A stretch of DNA of 30,880 bases, taken from CBFDBF01 sp050295355 (GTDB lineage: Bacteria; Pseudomonadota; Gammaproteobacteria; Chromatiales; Chromatiaceae). Of the stretch, positions 1 to 7,082 are shown piece after piece. The stretch is from positions 1 to 30,880 of the forward strand of contig JBNKPL010000016.1 of NCBI GenBank assembly GCA_050295355.1. Direction: 5' to 3'. Positions within the stretch are counted from its first letter, which is position 1; every line of letters begins with the position of its first letter. The notes below the pieces were generated by a model that saw nothing but the letters and a program-made list of their open reading frames with translations, did no database searches and was not told the DNA's origin. Both the position numbers and the translations under genes were made by a program.

Positions 1-1
1 C

Positions 2-523
2 TATGCCCAGATCGCCGCCGAGGAAGCGGGTGTGGAAGAGACGCAAGGCCCATCGGGATTCTGGTCCGCCCTGCAGGAGGCGGCCGCCACCATCCCCCAA
101 AACCTGGCCGCGATTTCGGACCTGCTGCTGGACCCCCTGGGGCTGAATACTGGAGAGATCACCGACCAACAGGCCGCCGCCGAACAACAGTCGGTCAACG
201 CCGGCATCTTCGGCGCCATGGCCTCCCGCTTCGACGGCCAGGCGGGCGCCTTCGCCTATCTCCTGTTCATCCTGCTCTACTTCCCCTGCGTCGCCACCGT
301 GGGCGCCATCGCCCGCGAGACCGGCGGCCGCTGGGCGAGTTTCGTGGCCGCCTGGACCACCGGCGTCGCCTATACCACGGCCACCCTGTTCTATCAGATC
401 GCCACCTTCGAACGCCATCCCGGCAACGCCACGGCCTGGATCATCTTCTTCGTCCTGCTGGCATTCGCGGTCATCTACGGCCTGCGGCTCTGGGGCCGGA
501 AGGGTGCTGAGGAAAAGGCGTGA
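2..523 (+). CDS. feoB: Ferrous iron transporter FeoB, C-terminal part (5' end outside window)
   Basis: This is the last 173 residues of the inner-membrane Fe(II) permease FeoB. The reading frame is open from base 2, so the start codon and the N-terminal G-protein domain lie upstream of the window. The visible part has a soluble stretch followed by hydrophobic segments, including AYLLFILLYFPCVATVGAIA. The YFPC-ATVGAI core with the following RETGG matches the conserved C-terminal membrane region of FeoB, where the Cys lies in the proposed pore. Two further hydrophobic segments and a charged tail end the protein. Its stop overlaps the feoC start by four bases, so the two are translationally coupled. 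The family call is firm. Confidence 0.95.
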   Translation, partial: YAQIAAEEAGVEETQGPSGFWSALQEAAATIPQNLAAISDLLLDPLGLNTGEITDQQAAAEQQSVNAGIFGAMASRFDGQAGAFAYLLFILLYFPCVATVGAIARETGGRWASFVAAWTTGVAYTTATLFYQIATFERHPGNATAWIIFFVLLAFAVIYGLRLWGRKGAEEKA

Positions 524-780
524 TCCTGACCCGGCTCAAACACTACCTCATGGAACGGGGCCATGCCCCCCTCACCGATATCGCCCTATACCTGGAGAGT
601 GACCCGGACGCGGTGCGGGGCATGCTGGAGCGGTGGATACGCAAGGGAAAGGTCCGCAAGTGCTCAGGCAGCGCCGCGTGCAAATCCGGCTGTGACAAAT
701 GCGACGCTTCCAGTATGGAGAGCTATGAGTGGGTGGATGACACACAAAAGGTCATCCACTTCGATCTCAAAATGAAATAA
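520..780 (+). CDS. feoC: FeoC-like [Fe-S]-dependent regulator of the Feo system
   Basis: This is an 86-residue protein starting with GTG inside the GTGA overlap with feoB. The N-terminal 45 residues form a small winged-helix fold (MILTRLKHYLMERG, then DIALYLESDPDAVRGMLERWIRKGKV). They are followed by four cysteines, C48, C54, C58 and C61, in the wing-loop position where FeoC proteins bind an iron-sulfur cluster. FeoC is thought to stabilise or regulate FeoB, possibly with redox or oxygen sensing; direct DNA binding is not settled for the family. No clear intrinsic terminator follows, although the sequence just after the stop contains a short TTCCCGGGAA palindrome. Position and the Cys motif make the call secure. 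Confidence 0.92.
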   Translation: MILTRLKHYLMERGHAPLTDIALYLESDPDAVRGMLERWIRKGKVRKCSGSAACKSGCDKCDASSMESYEWVDDTQKVIHFDLKMK

Positions 781-868
781 TTTCCCGGGAAGTTATGCCC
801 TAAAGCGGCGCACTCTTTTTACGGGCACATATAATTCACCGCAGGTACCTACTACAGAAGCGGTTTTC

Positions 869-1078
869 ATGGAAATTGTATCCGCACTCTTTGCGCCGCC
901 GAGCCAGAACAATGCCAACCAGGGTGTTGGGCGTGAACGCCCGGCCGGGCAGTTGAAACTGGTTCAGGATGCCGCCGAGCAACAGGCCGCCGGCGCGGTC
1001 AAACTGGCGGAGCAGCCCACCGCCAACAACAAATCCCCCCAGGCCTCCCTTGGTCACCTGCTCGACCTTTGGGCCTGA
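869..1078 (+). CDS. Small hypothetical protein, Ala/Gln-rich
   Basis: A 69-residue ORF with no signal peptide or membrane segment, rich in Ala and Gln in its middle (QDAAEQQAAGAVKLAEQ). Codon third positions are mostly G or C, as in neighbouring genes, which argues for real coding. A TATAAT hexamer lies at 830-835 with no good -35 box, and a weak GAAG sits about 11 bases before the ATG. It converges on the DUF2835 gene with 25 bases between stops. Size and a helical Ala/Gln/Leu core vaguely resemble small YjfB-like putative motility proteins, but the similarity is too weak to assign. The product is unknown. Confidence 0.45.
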   Translation: MEIVSALFAPPSQNNANQGVGRERPAGQLKLVQDAAEQQAAGAVKLAEQPTANNKSPQASLGHLLDLWA

Positions 1079-1103
1079 GCTCCAATCCCAGCCGGCAAAC
1101 GCC

Positions 1104-1337
1104 TCATACCCTTCGCAACTCCAATAGCCTGTTGTCGCTGTCCAGCAGCAGCTCGAAGCGCCCACGCACCCCCTCATGGGTAACGAAGGGCCGTAAACTG
1201 GATGCGGGAAAACGGACTCTGCGGCCATCCTCCGACACCACCACTACCGAATGGGCGCTGCCCCGATAGTAGCGAAGATACTCATCGGAGGAGATGTGGA
1301 GCGAAAAACAAATCCGGTTGCACATATAAATGATCAT
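1104..1337 (-). CDS. DUF2835 family protein
   Basis: A 77-residue small cytoplasmic protein of unknown function, conserved in gammaproteobacteria. The block SLHISSDEYLRYYRG followed by DGRRVRFPASSLRPFVTHEG and GRFEL matches DUF2835 as I know it. The open frame extends upstream to a TTG at 1382. I place the start at ATG 1337 because an AGGGCGG stretch lies directly upstream, and the extra residues (Cys-rich, basic) are not typical of the family. ATG 1325 is a possible shorter start, beginning at the conserved core. It converges with the small ORF at 869-1078. No pathway role can be inferred. Confidence 0.85.
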   Translation of the reverse strand: MIIYMCNRICFSLHISSDEYLRYYRGSAHSVVVVSEDGRRVRFPASSLRPFVTHEGVRGRFELLLDSDNRLLELRRV

Positions 1338-1455
1338 ACCGCCCTGGATGCAAAACCGACATAACTGACGACACCAGGACAAGTTTATTCAGAATAAGCC
1401 CCACCCAAAGTCACCGCACTTTATCTGAACAGTTTAAAAAAACCCATCTCGAAAC

Positions 1456-1486
1456 ACCTTGCGGCCACCACTCCGGGGCACAAGGT
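1456..1486. repeat. Imperfect inverted repeat upstream of the operon
   Basis: ACCTTG at 1456-1461 and CAAGGT at 1481-1486 are exact reverse complements, and the next five positions inward pair in part. The 19-base gap is too long for a typical MerR-family operator. It could form an RNA hairpin or be a two-site operator. It lies about 390 bases before the first receptor gene. Role unknown. Confidence 0.3.
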
Positions 1487-1782
1487 AAGCGGCTGGTTTT
1501 CATTTCATCCATCAAATAGTGCTTACAACCATACGCGTTTAAATATGAGGTATATCGCCGAATAATAGCGCCACATGACACAACGATGCAGGGCCATAAA
1601 ATAACCGCCGCCCTCCAAGCACCTGAAATAACACACTAAACCCTTCTGGCATTCTTGTTGCATTCCAGGCTCCGAAGCACTGAAGCAGCCAATAAACAAG
1701 GACGCTAAAAATGCGGCAATCGTCCCATCTCGCCACGCCCTCGACCTCATACACGGGTCATAACAACCACTGCATTACTAGC

Positions 1783-1798
1783 GACGGCAGTTGCCGTC
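1783..1798. promoter_or_regulatory. Perfect 6-bp hairpin 75 bases before the first receptor start
   Basis: GACGGC, a four-base AGTT loop, then GCCGTC. No T-run follows, so it is not an intrinsic terminator. In the 5' untranslated region of the receptor gene it could affect mRNA stability or be a small operator. This is inference only. Confidence 0.25.
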
Positions 1799-1873
1799 TA
1801 TGGCATGGCTGCCCAATAAAACACACAACAACCTCTATATCGCACAAACAGCAAGAAAGCTGGAGACACCACC

Positions 1874-3976
1874 GTGAAAACAATAAAGCAAGCAAGGGGA
1901 ATATTTTGGGCGCTCAGCCTATGTGTATGGTTGTCAGGCGCCCACGCTGAAGACAACACCCTCTCTTCAGGAGAGGAATCAACAAACCTAGACACCGAGA
2001 CTCAACCTGGCGCGGTAATCACCGTCACCGCCACTCGTATCGAAAAAGAGGTACTTGACGTACCCGCCAGTGTCAGTGTGATTAGTGCCGACGACATTGA
2101 AAAACGTCCCGCCCAAAGCCCAGAAGAGTTATTAAAAAACGAAGTCGGGGTTGATTTGGCCGTGACCCCTGGCGGAGCCGTGGATCGCGTGATCTTGCGT
2201 GGCGTCCCGGAAGGATTTTCCGGCAACACCACTCAATACCTGCTAAATGGCATGCCCGTGGACGCAGTCCAAATATCCACCAACCGAACCATATGGCAAC
2301 TGCTTTCCACCCTGGATATTGAGCGTATTGAAGTGGTCCGCGGCCCCAGTTCGGCACTCTATGGCGCCAATGCCATGGGCGGCGTCATTAACATCATTAC
2401 CAAGCGCGGCAGCGGCGAACCATTCGTTAGCTTTGGCGCCGAAGGCGGCTCTCATGACGGGAAAGGACTCAGCCTGGAAGCCGGAGGCTCTTTCGGCGAC
2501 TGGGACATACGGGTCAGCGGGCGCGGCTTTGAAACGGAAGGCTACCGGTCGATCACGGAATCCTCATGGCCGGGCGTCCTTATGGACTACGACCTCTCGG
2601 GGCGAGAGAGCAAAACCCGCCATCTCAACGGCCGCCTGACTTGGTGGCCAACAGAGAGCAGGGAGTTATCTGTTGGACTCTATCACAATAAGAACTCTTA
2701 TGACTGGCTGGGAGGGCATCCTAATCAACGATCCGAAGGGGACTCCATTAGCGCAGACTTTCTCTACAGTGAAGATTTCAGCAACACCGCAAAACTAAAG
2801 TTCAAGCTGCTAAGCATGACTGCCACATCGGATGTCTATATCGACAATAGTTACTGGGACATACCCGAAGACCTGTTGGCCCTGGAAGAAAAGTACCGGG
2901 ATGACGAGAACGCCACTTCCGCTGAACTGCAATTTCAGTTCGAGCCATTTTCCGGCAACACGCTGGTTATTGGCGGCAACTATAGTATCGGTGAATGGGA
3001 GCTTGAGGGCTCGGAGTGGTGGAACAACTACCCCAGCTGGACACCCTACTCCAAGAGCAACAAAAGCCGGACGCTCTCCCTGTTTATACAGGACGAGCTA
3101 AAACTCGGAAGCAGTTTGGCGGTAACGCTTGGCGGCCGTTATGACCATTACAAATTCCATGACATCAACATCGACGGCAGTAGCCGATCAGACATTAACG
3201 ACAGCATCTTCAACCCCCGCGCGGGGATCAACTACCGAATCAACAAGGTCTCGGCAATCTACGCGTCGGCAGGGACTGGCTATATTCCCGCCAATCCCGG
3301 ACTTATCTACCGCGCTGGCGGCAGTTGGCTGGACAACCCGGATCTGAAACCAGAAAGCTCCACCTCCTGGGAGACCGGGCTAAAAATCGAAAATGCATTC
3401 GGCTGGTTTAGCGGCAGTCTGGCGTTATTCAGAACCGACTACGAAGACCGTATCACCACTAGATTTGTTACCGCCACTGGCACTCCATGCTCCGTCTGGC
3501 CTTGTTTCCGGCAGTATCAGAATGTTTCAAAAATCCGCATTGATGGCGCGGAAGTTGACTTACGCGCCAACATTGCTCGGCACTGGCATCCCTTTATCAA
3601 CTACACCCGCACCAAAGCCGAGATAGTTGAAAATCCGGCCGACCCACTCACGGAAGGCAACCGGCCGGCATATATTCCCCGGCACAAATTCAATGCCGGC
3701 CTGGAATATGTAGAAGACCAAGACTTCATGTTTCGTATCGCCGGCCGCCGGGTCTCCACACGTTATTGGAGCGACCGCCAGCTCGCATGGACCAAAATGG
3801 ACAGCTTCTTTGTTGTCGACACCAAACTAACCAAACAGCTTCACTTTCATGACGCCATGCCTAACGTCAGCCTCTCGCTCGCGGTAAACAACCTTTTCAA
3901 TGAAGAGTATTCGGAATGGCAAACCGAAATGGCGGATGGCCGCAACTGGTGGCTGGAACTGGCAGCAGAGTTCTGA
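1874..3976 (+). CDS. TonB-dependent outer-membrane receptor (first of two in the operon)
   Basis: A 700-residue outer-membrane receptor for TonB/ExbBD-energised uptake. GTG start, with GGAGA about ten bases upstream. The signal peptide ends at residues ~24-26 (LSGAHA). A TonB-box-like AVITVTAT segment follows at ~48-55. The plug domain (~55-165) contains LNGMPVD, IERIEVVRGPSSALYGANAMGGVINIITK, all typical of the family. The 22-strand barrel ends with NNLFNEEY and a final aromatic Phe, as expected for BAM-dependent insertion. A Cys pair (C-x4-C, in GTPCSVWPCFRQYQN) lies in a probable surface loop. Substrate is not readable from sequence; the operon context points to the Cys-rich peptide product, perhaps metal-loaded. 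It shares barrel motifs (RQYQN; NP-L-P) with the receptor at 9685. Composition is AT-richer than the housekeeping genes. Confidence 0.93.
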   Translation: MKTIKQARGIFWALSLCVWLSGAHAEDNTLSSGEESTNLDTETQPGAVITVTATRIEKEVLDVPASVSVISADDIEKRPAQSPEELLKNEVGVDLAVTPGGAVDRVILRGVPEGFSGNTTQYLLNGMPVDAVQISTNRTIWQLLSTLDIERIEVVRGPSSALYGANAMGGVINIITKRGSGEPFVSFGAEGGSHDGKGLSLEAGGSFGDWDIRVSGRGFETEGYRSITESSWPGVLMDYDLSGRESKTRHLNGRLTWWPTESRELSVGLYHNKNSYDWLGGHPNQRSEGDSISADFLYSEDFSNTAKLKFKLLSMTATSDVYIDNSYWDIPEDLLALEEKYRDDENATSAELQFQFEPFSGNTLVIGGNYSIGEWELEGSEWWNNYPSWTPYSKSNKSRTLSLFIQDELKLGSSLAVTLGGRYDHYKFHDINIDGSSRSDINDSIFNPRAGINYRINKVSAIYASAGTGYIPANPGLIYRAGGSWLDNPDLKPESSTSWETGLKIENAFGWFSGSLALFRTDYEDRITTRFVTATGTPCSVWPCFRQYQNVSKIRIDGAEVDLRANIARHWHPFINYTRTKAEIVENPADPLTEGNRPAYIPRHKFNAGLEYVEDQDFMFRIAGRRVSTRYWSDRQLAWTKMDSFFVVDTKLTKQLHFHDAMPNVSLSLAVNNLFNEEYSEWQTEMADGRNWWLELAAEF

Positions 3977-4041
3977 CGCACATGGATACATATTATCTGG
4001 TTCGCAGCCATCACATACAGCCGCTACGAATCAAAACGTTA

Positions 4042-4282
4042 TGTCCGGCCACAGGGCAAACAATCGTAAAGGAGAACGCTATGGAAGCAAAAAAAACCGA
4101 TGAAATGAAAATCTCTGAGGTTGAATTCGAGCCGCTGGAAGGCTTCGAAAAGGAGTTTCATGAAATGACCGTCTGTGCCTGCTGCGGCACGCAGGGCGGA
4201 TTGAAATGTGGATGTGGTCCACGCTTCTAAATCACTACTACTGAACTAACAATTCATTAAACCAGAATCCTGTGGCCGGACA
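4042..4282. repeat. 14-bp perfect inverted repeat bracketing the precursor peptide gene
   Basis: TGTCCGGCCACAGG at 4042-4055 and its exact reverse complement CCTGTGGCCGGACA at 4269-4282 lie just outside the peptide gene, 213 bases apart. In mRNA the arms could pair into a GC-rich stem that closes a loop holding the whole peptide cistron with its ribosome site. In DNA they could be paired protein sites or, less likely, ends of an invertible segment. Neither arm is followed by a T-run, so simple termination is not indicated. Confidence 0.7.
4081..4230 (+). CDS. Cys-rich RiPP precursor-like peptide (49 aa)
   Basis: A 49-residue peptide with a strong ribosome site (AAAGGAG, about six bases before the ATG). 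Residues 1-31 are acidic, Cys-free and leader-like, with FEPLEGFEKEF in the middle. The C-terminal part is CACCGTQGGLKCGCGPRF, with cysteines at 32, 34, 35, 43 and 45. A Cys-free charged leader plus a short Cys/Gly-rich core, directly before three radical SAM/SPASM genes and an ABC exporter, is the usual layout of thioether-type RiPP precursors (sactipeptides, ranthipeptides). The Gly-Gly at 39-40 splits the Cys pairs and could be a cleavage site, but the exporter has no peptidase domain. An overlapping longer frame from 3916 runs through the receptor gene and is not used. I do not recognise the family. A metal-binding peptide acting unmodified is the main alternative. Confidence 0.85.
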   Translation: MEAKKTDEMKISEVEFEPLEGFEKEFHEMTVCACCGTQGGLKCGCGPRF

Positions 4283-4309
4283 GCCTGATCAACACGCAAG
4301 GAGGAGACC

Positions 4310-5776
4310 ATGCAGGAGAACGCATTGCTGCGTACAGAAGATTTTCACGCATTCGAACACAAAGACACATGGTATCTGTTTCTTACCATCCCAGTGACGG
4401 TATTCCAAATCGACTCCGATACCGGGCAGTTATTAAAGCGGTACAAGACAGGCGACATGCCTGCGAATGACGCGGAACGGGAACGACTTGCAAAAGTCCA
4501 TCAATTCACCTCCGATTACGCACGCCGCGCCCGGCCGGCCAAACCATTACGCACACCATCCGATATTACCGACAAGGTAGCAGGCCTCTACCTGTTCGTA
4601 TGCCAGGATTGCAATCTGCGCTGCAGCTATTGTTACGGGGAAGAGGGAGAGTATGGCAACCGATGCAGCATGAGCGAAGAGACACTGGAACAGACCTTCG
4701 CCACCTTTTACGACGACCACGACGGAAAACATTTTATTACATTTTTCGGTGGCGAACCGCTGATGAATTTTCCGCTCATGCAACGCACCGCGGAGATGTG
4801 CCAGAAATACAGGGAAAACAACCGTGCCGACATATCGCTTGGTATCGTCACCAACGGCACTCTTTATAACAAAAAGATCCGAGATTTCTTCCGCCAGCAC
4901 ATCGACAACGTCACGTTCAGTCTCGACGGACCGATGGATATCAACGATGGCCAACGCTTAAGCAAGTCAGGACAGAGTGTCTACGCAGCCGCCGAACAAA
5001 ACATCCGCAAGCTCACCGATGAAGGGCGATTCAATTGGGCCTTCCGCAGTATCGTCACCAGCCGCAGTCATGACCGTGTGGAGGAAATCTTCGACCACCT
5101 GGACAGCTTCGGCTCAGGCGGCATCGGACTGGTGGATGTGGATGTTCCTCCAGACCACCCTTTGCATGTGGATGATGCGCAATACCGAACGTTCCTGGAA
5201 CAGATCATCAAAATCAACCGTAAAGGATTGGATAGCTTCCTGGAAGGCGACCAGGCGGTCGCCTTTGAATATCCCTTCTATATCCTCTTTTACCTGATCT
5301 CCCGCAGCCACGCGCTCTACCACTGCAACGCGGGAAGTAACCTGATGGCGGTGACCGCCGAAGGCGACGTCTACCCCTGCCACCGTTTTGTAGGGGAAGA
5401 GCCGTTCCGCATGGGTAACGTATCCGATCCACACCTGAAAGAGCAACCCCGTTATCAGGAACTGCGCCAACGCTTCATCAACCTGACCGTCGACGAACGC
5501 CCGGTCTGCCGCAACTGCTGGGCGCGCTATTTATGCGGCGGCGCCTGTGTAAAGCACGCCTGGTCACTGCACGGCGACCTGACCGCACCTGTAGAACGCC
5601 ACTGCCTCTACATCAAAACGACTATTGAGGCGCTGCTGCCTGAGCTGGCCGAAATTATGACCGATCCAGAACGGCGCAAAACCCTTAATGAACGGCTCGC
5701 CAAGTCAATTTCCAACCGCTATGGAACCTCTGCATGGGATGAAATAAACGATGCTCGAACAGGCGCACATCATTAA
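4310..5776 (+). CDS. Radical SAM/SPASM peptide maturase 1
   Basis: A 488-residue enzyme with an excellent GGAGGAG ribosome site. About 95 N-terminal residues (HAFEHKDTWYLF, then VFQIDSDTG) resemble the leader-binding region before the catalytic domain in SCIFF-type maturases. The radical SAM cluster motif CNLRCSYC uses C101, C105 and C108; FFGGEP is the SAM-contacting segment. The SPASM region supplies auxiliary-cluster cysteines C339, C357, C400, C403, C409, C413 and C432 in the pattern C-x17-C and C-x2-C-x5-C-x3-C, then C. Known SPASM maturases make Cys-sulfur-to-carbon thioethers or C-C bonds in peptides. The substrate is inferred to be the 49-residue peptide just upstream. Its 3' end overlaps the next maturase by 26 bases. 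Confidence 0.92.
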   Translation: MQENALLRTEDFHAFEHKDTWYLFLTIPVTVFQIDSDTGQLLKRYKTGDMPANDAERERLAKVHQFTSDYARRARPAKPLRTPSDITDKVAGLYLFVCQDCNLRCSYCYGEEGEYGNRCSMSEETLEQTFATFYDDHDGKHFITFFGGEPLMNFPLMQRTAEMCQKYRENNRADISLGIVTNGTLYNKKIRDFFRQHIDNVTFSLDGPMDINDGQRLSKSGQSVYAAAEQNIRKLTDEGRFNWAFRSIVTSRSHDRVEEIFDHLDSFGSGGIGLVDVDVPPDHPLHVDDAQYRTFLEQIIKINRKGLDSFLEGDQAVAFEYPFYILFYLISRSHALYHCNAGSNLMAVTAEGDVYPCHRFVGEEPFRMGNVSDPHLKEQPRYQELRQRFINLTVDERPVCRNCWARYLCGGACVKHAWSLHGDLTAPVERHCLYIKTTIEALLPELAEIMTDPERRKTLNERLAKSISNRYGTSAWDEINDARTGAHH

Positions 5777-7082
5777 AGGAAAAGAGCGGGACTTTCTGTT
5801 TTTTCCCACCACTCTTTCCCTTTATGCCATCCCGCCCGGACTGACATCTCCACTGGAGGCATCAGATCTTGGACCGAATGGGGAAGCCCTGCTGGCGGCC
5901 GAAGCACAACTGCATGACCGAGCTGGACCAGCGCCAGCCTCGCCATCAGCACCCACCAGCCTGTGCCTTTATCTGGCCCATGATTGCAATCTGTCCTGCA
6001 GTTATTGCTACAACAAAGGCGGCCGCACCGCTGGGGCGCCACAACGTATGCCTCTGGATGTGGCCAAATTGGCCTTACACCGCTTCTTCACCAAACGCGG
6101 TGAAACCTACGCGGTAAGTTTCTATGGAGGTGAGCCGCTCCTCAATCGCTCCACGCTGGAACAAACCGTGAAATTCGGCGAACAGCTCGCCGCGGAGCGT
6201 GGCTTTGAAATATCCTTCCACATCACCACCAACGGGACCCTGGTGGATACCGAGGCATTGAAACTACTGCACCGCTTCAGCACGGTCACCATCAGCCTTG
6301 ACGGCCCCGCGGCGATACACGACCACCACCGCCGCGACCGTTCGGGTAATGGCAGTCACGGCCGCGCACTGGCCGCCCTGGACGCCATTCGCGCACTGCC
6401 AGGACCACGCGTCACCATTAAAGGCACCCTGACCTGCGATGGCGCATCCCAGTACACCCATACCGCCAACTATCTCCATGGGCTTGGAGCGGATGCGGTG
6501 GGAATAACACCTGTATTCACCTCTCCAAATCACCCAGCACATATCGATGATCAAACCTACACCGAATACCTGGAAGCCTATCTGGCGGCTCACTACGACC
6601 CAAGCCAGGCCCTGGAAAAACCAGACACGCATGGCGGCGCCCTGAATCAGATGGCGCGCATCCTACGCAGGCAACGGACGCACCGCCATTGCCATGCAGG
6701 ACGCGATCTGGCCGTGACCGCCGACGGAGCGCTCTATGCCTGCCATGGCCTTGCGGGGGAAAAGGCGTTTCGTATGGGGCATGTAAACGAACCAGAACCC
6801 AGTGCAGATTACCTGCGGATAACCGAACAATTTGCCGCGTTCGGAGTGGATGCCGCGGAACCCTGCCGCAGCTGCTTCGCCCGCTATCTGTGCGGCGGAG
6901 GGTGCTATGCGCATGGCTATTTTCTCCACGGCGAACCGCGCCAACCCGATCCGCGCCATTGCCAACTGGAACGCATGCGGCTCGAGAGGATATTGGCGGA
7001 GCTGGGAGAAATCCTGCGGGACCCAACAAGAAGGACTCGCCTCCAGGCCCTCATCAACAACAAAGCACCACAGAATGAATAG
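5751..7082 (+). CDS. Radical SAM/SPASM peptide maturase 2
   Basis: A 443-residue paralogue of the preceding enzyme. The ATG lies 26 bases inside the upstream gene with a weak ribosome site, implying translational coupling. Residues 1-75 form an N-terminal segment shorter than in maturase 1. The radical SAM motif is CNLSCSYC (C79, C83, C86), followed by FYGGEP. SPASM cysteines are C314, C331, C372, C375, C381, C385 and C404, with the same CxxCxxxxxCGGxC signature as its neighbours (CRSCFARYLCGGGC). The YLCGG-C and LHG segments are close to those of maturase 1, so the two probably arose by duplication. The reaction is unknown; Cys crosslinking of the operon peptide is the natural inference. Confidence 0.92.
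   Translation: MLEQAHIIKGKERDFLFFPTTLSLYAIPPGLTSPLEASDLGPNGEALLAAEAQLHDRAGPAPASPSAPTSLCLYLAHDCNLSCSYCYNKGGRTAGAPQRMPLDVAKLALHRFFTKRGETYAVSFYGGEPLLNRSTLEQTVKFGEQLAAERGFEISFHITTNGTLVDTEALKLLHRFSTVTISLDGPAAIHDHHRRDRSGNGSHGRALAALDAIRALPGPRVTIKGTLTCDGASQYTHTANYLHGLGADAVGITPVFTSPNHPAHIDDQTYTEYLEAYLAAHYDPSQALEKPDTHGGALNQMARILRRQRTHRHCHAGRDLAVTADGALYACHGLAGEKAFRMGHVNEPEPSADYLRITEQFAAFGVDAAEPCRSCFARYLCGGGCYAHGYFLHGEPRQPDPRHCQLERMRLERILAELGEILRDPTRRTRLQALINNKAPQNE

Larger units (their letters stand above)
1338..1873. other. Non-coding, AT-richer spacer before the RiPP-like operon
   Basis: No credible gene fills this 536-base stretch. The short frames on both strands lack good start sites and family resemblance. 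It should contain the promoter of the DUF2835 gene (leftwards) and of the TonB receptor operon (rightwards). Two small dyads are listed separately. I looked for a Fur box, a MerR-type dyad of normal spacing and a cobalamin riboswitch core, and found none convincing. Base composition is lower in G+C than the flanking housekeeping genes, in line with the AT-richer 5' end of the operon that follows. Confidence 0.6.

Noticed and set aside
1523..1754. Two overlapping minus-strand frames of 71-75 codons
   Set aside because: Different frames over the same AT-rich bases, no ribosome site, no family resemblance.
1709..1816. Open frame ending in a hydrophobic run (ALLATAVAVYGMAAQ)
   Set aside because: No start codon after the preceding stop, and no ribosome site; it could be a relic but cannot be supported.
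1338..1873. Fur box or cobalamin riboswitch ahead of the first TonB receptor
   Set aside because: Looked for because such receptors are often iron- or B12-controlled; neither a GATAAT-type 19-mer nor a riboswitch core was seen.
3916..4080. Longer N-terminus for the peptide gene, starting inside the receptor gene
   Set aside because: ATG 4081 has a strong AAAGGAG site; the extension lies in receptor coding sequence.
6832..7074. 81-residue N-terminal extension of maturase 3
   Set aside because: It overlaps the SPASM-coding end of maturase 2 in another frame and shows no domain; ATG 7075 couples to the upstream stop.
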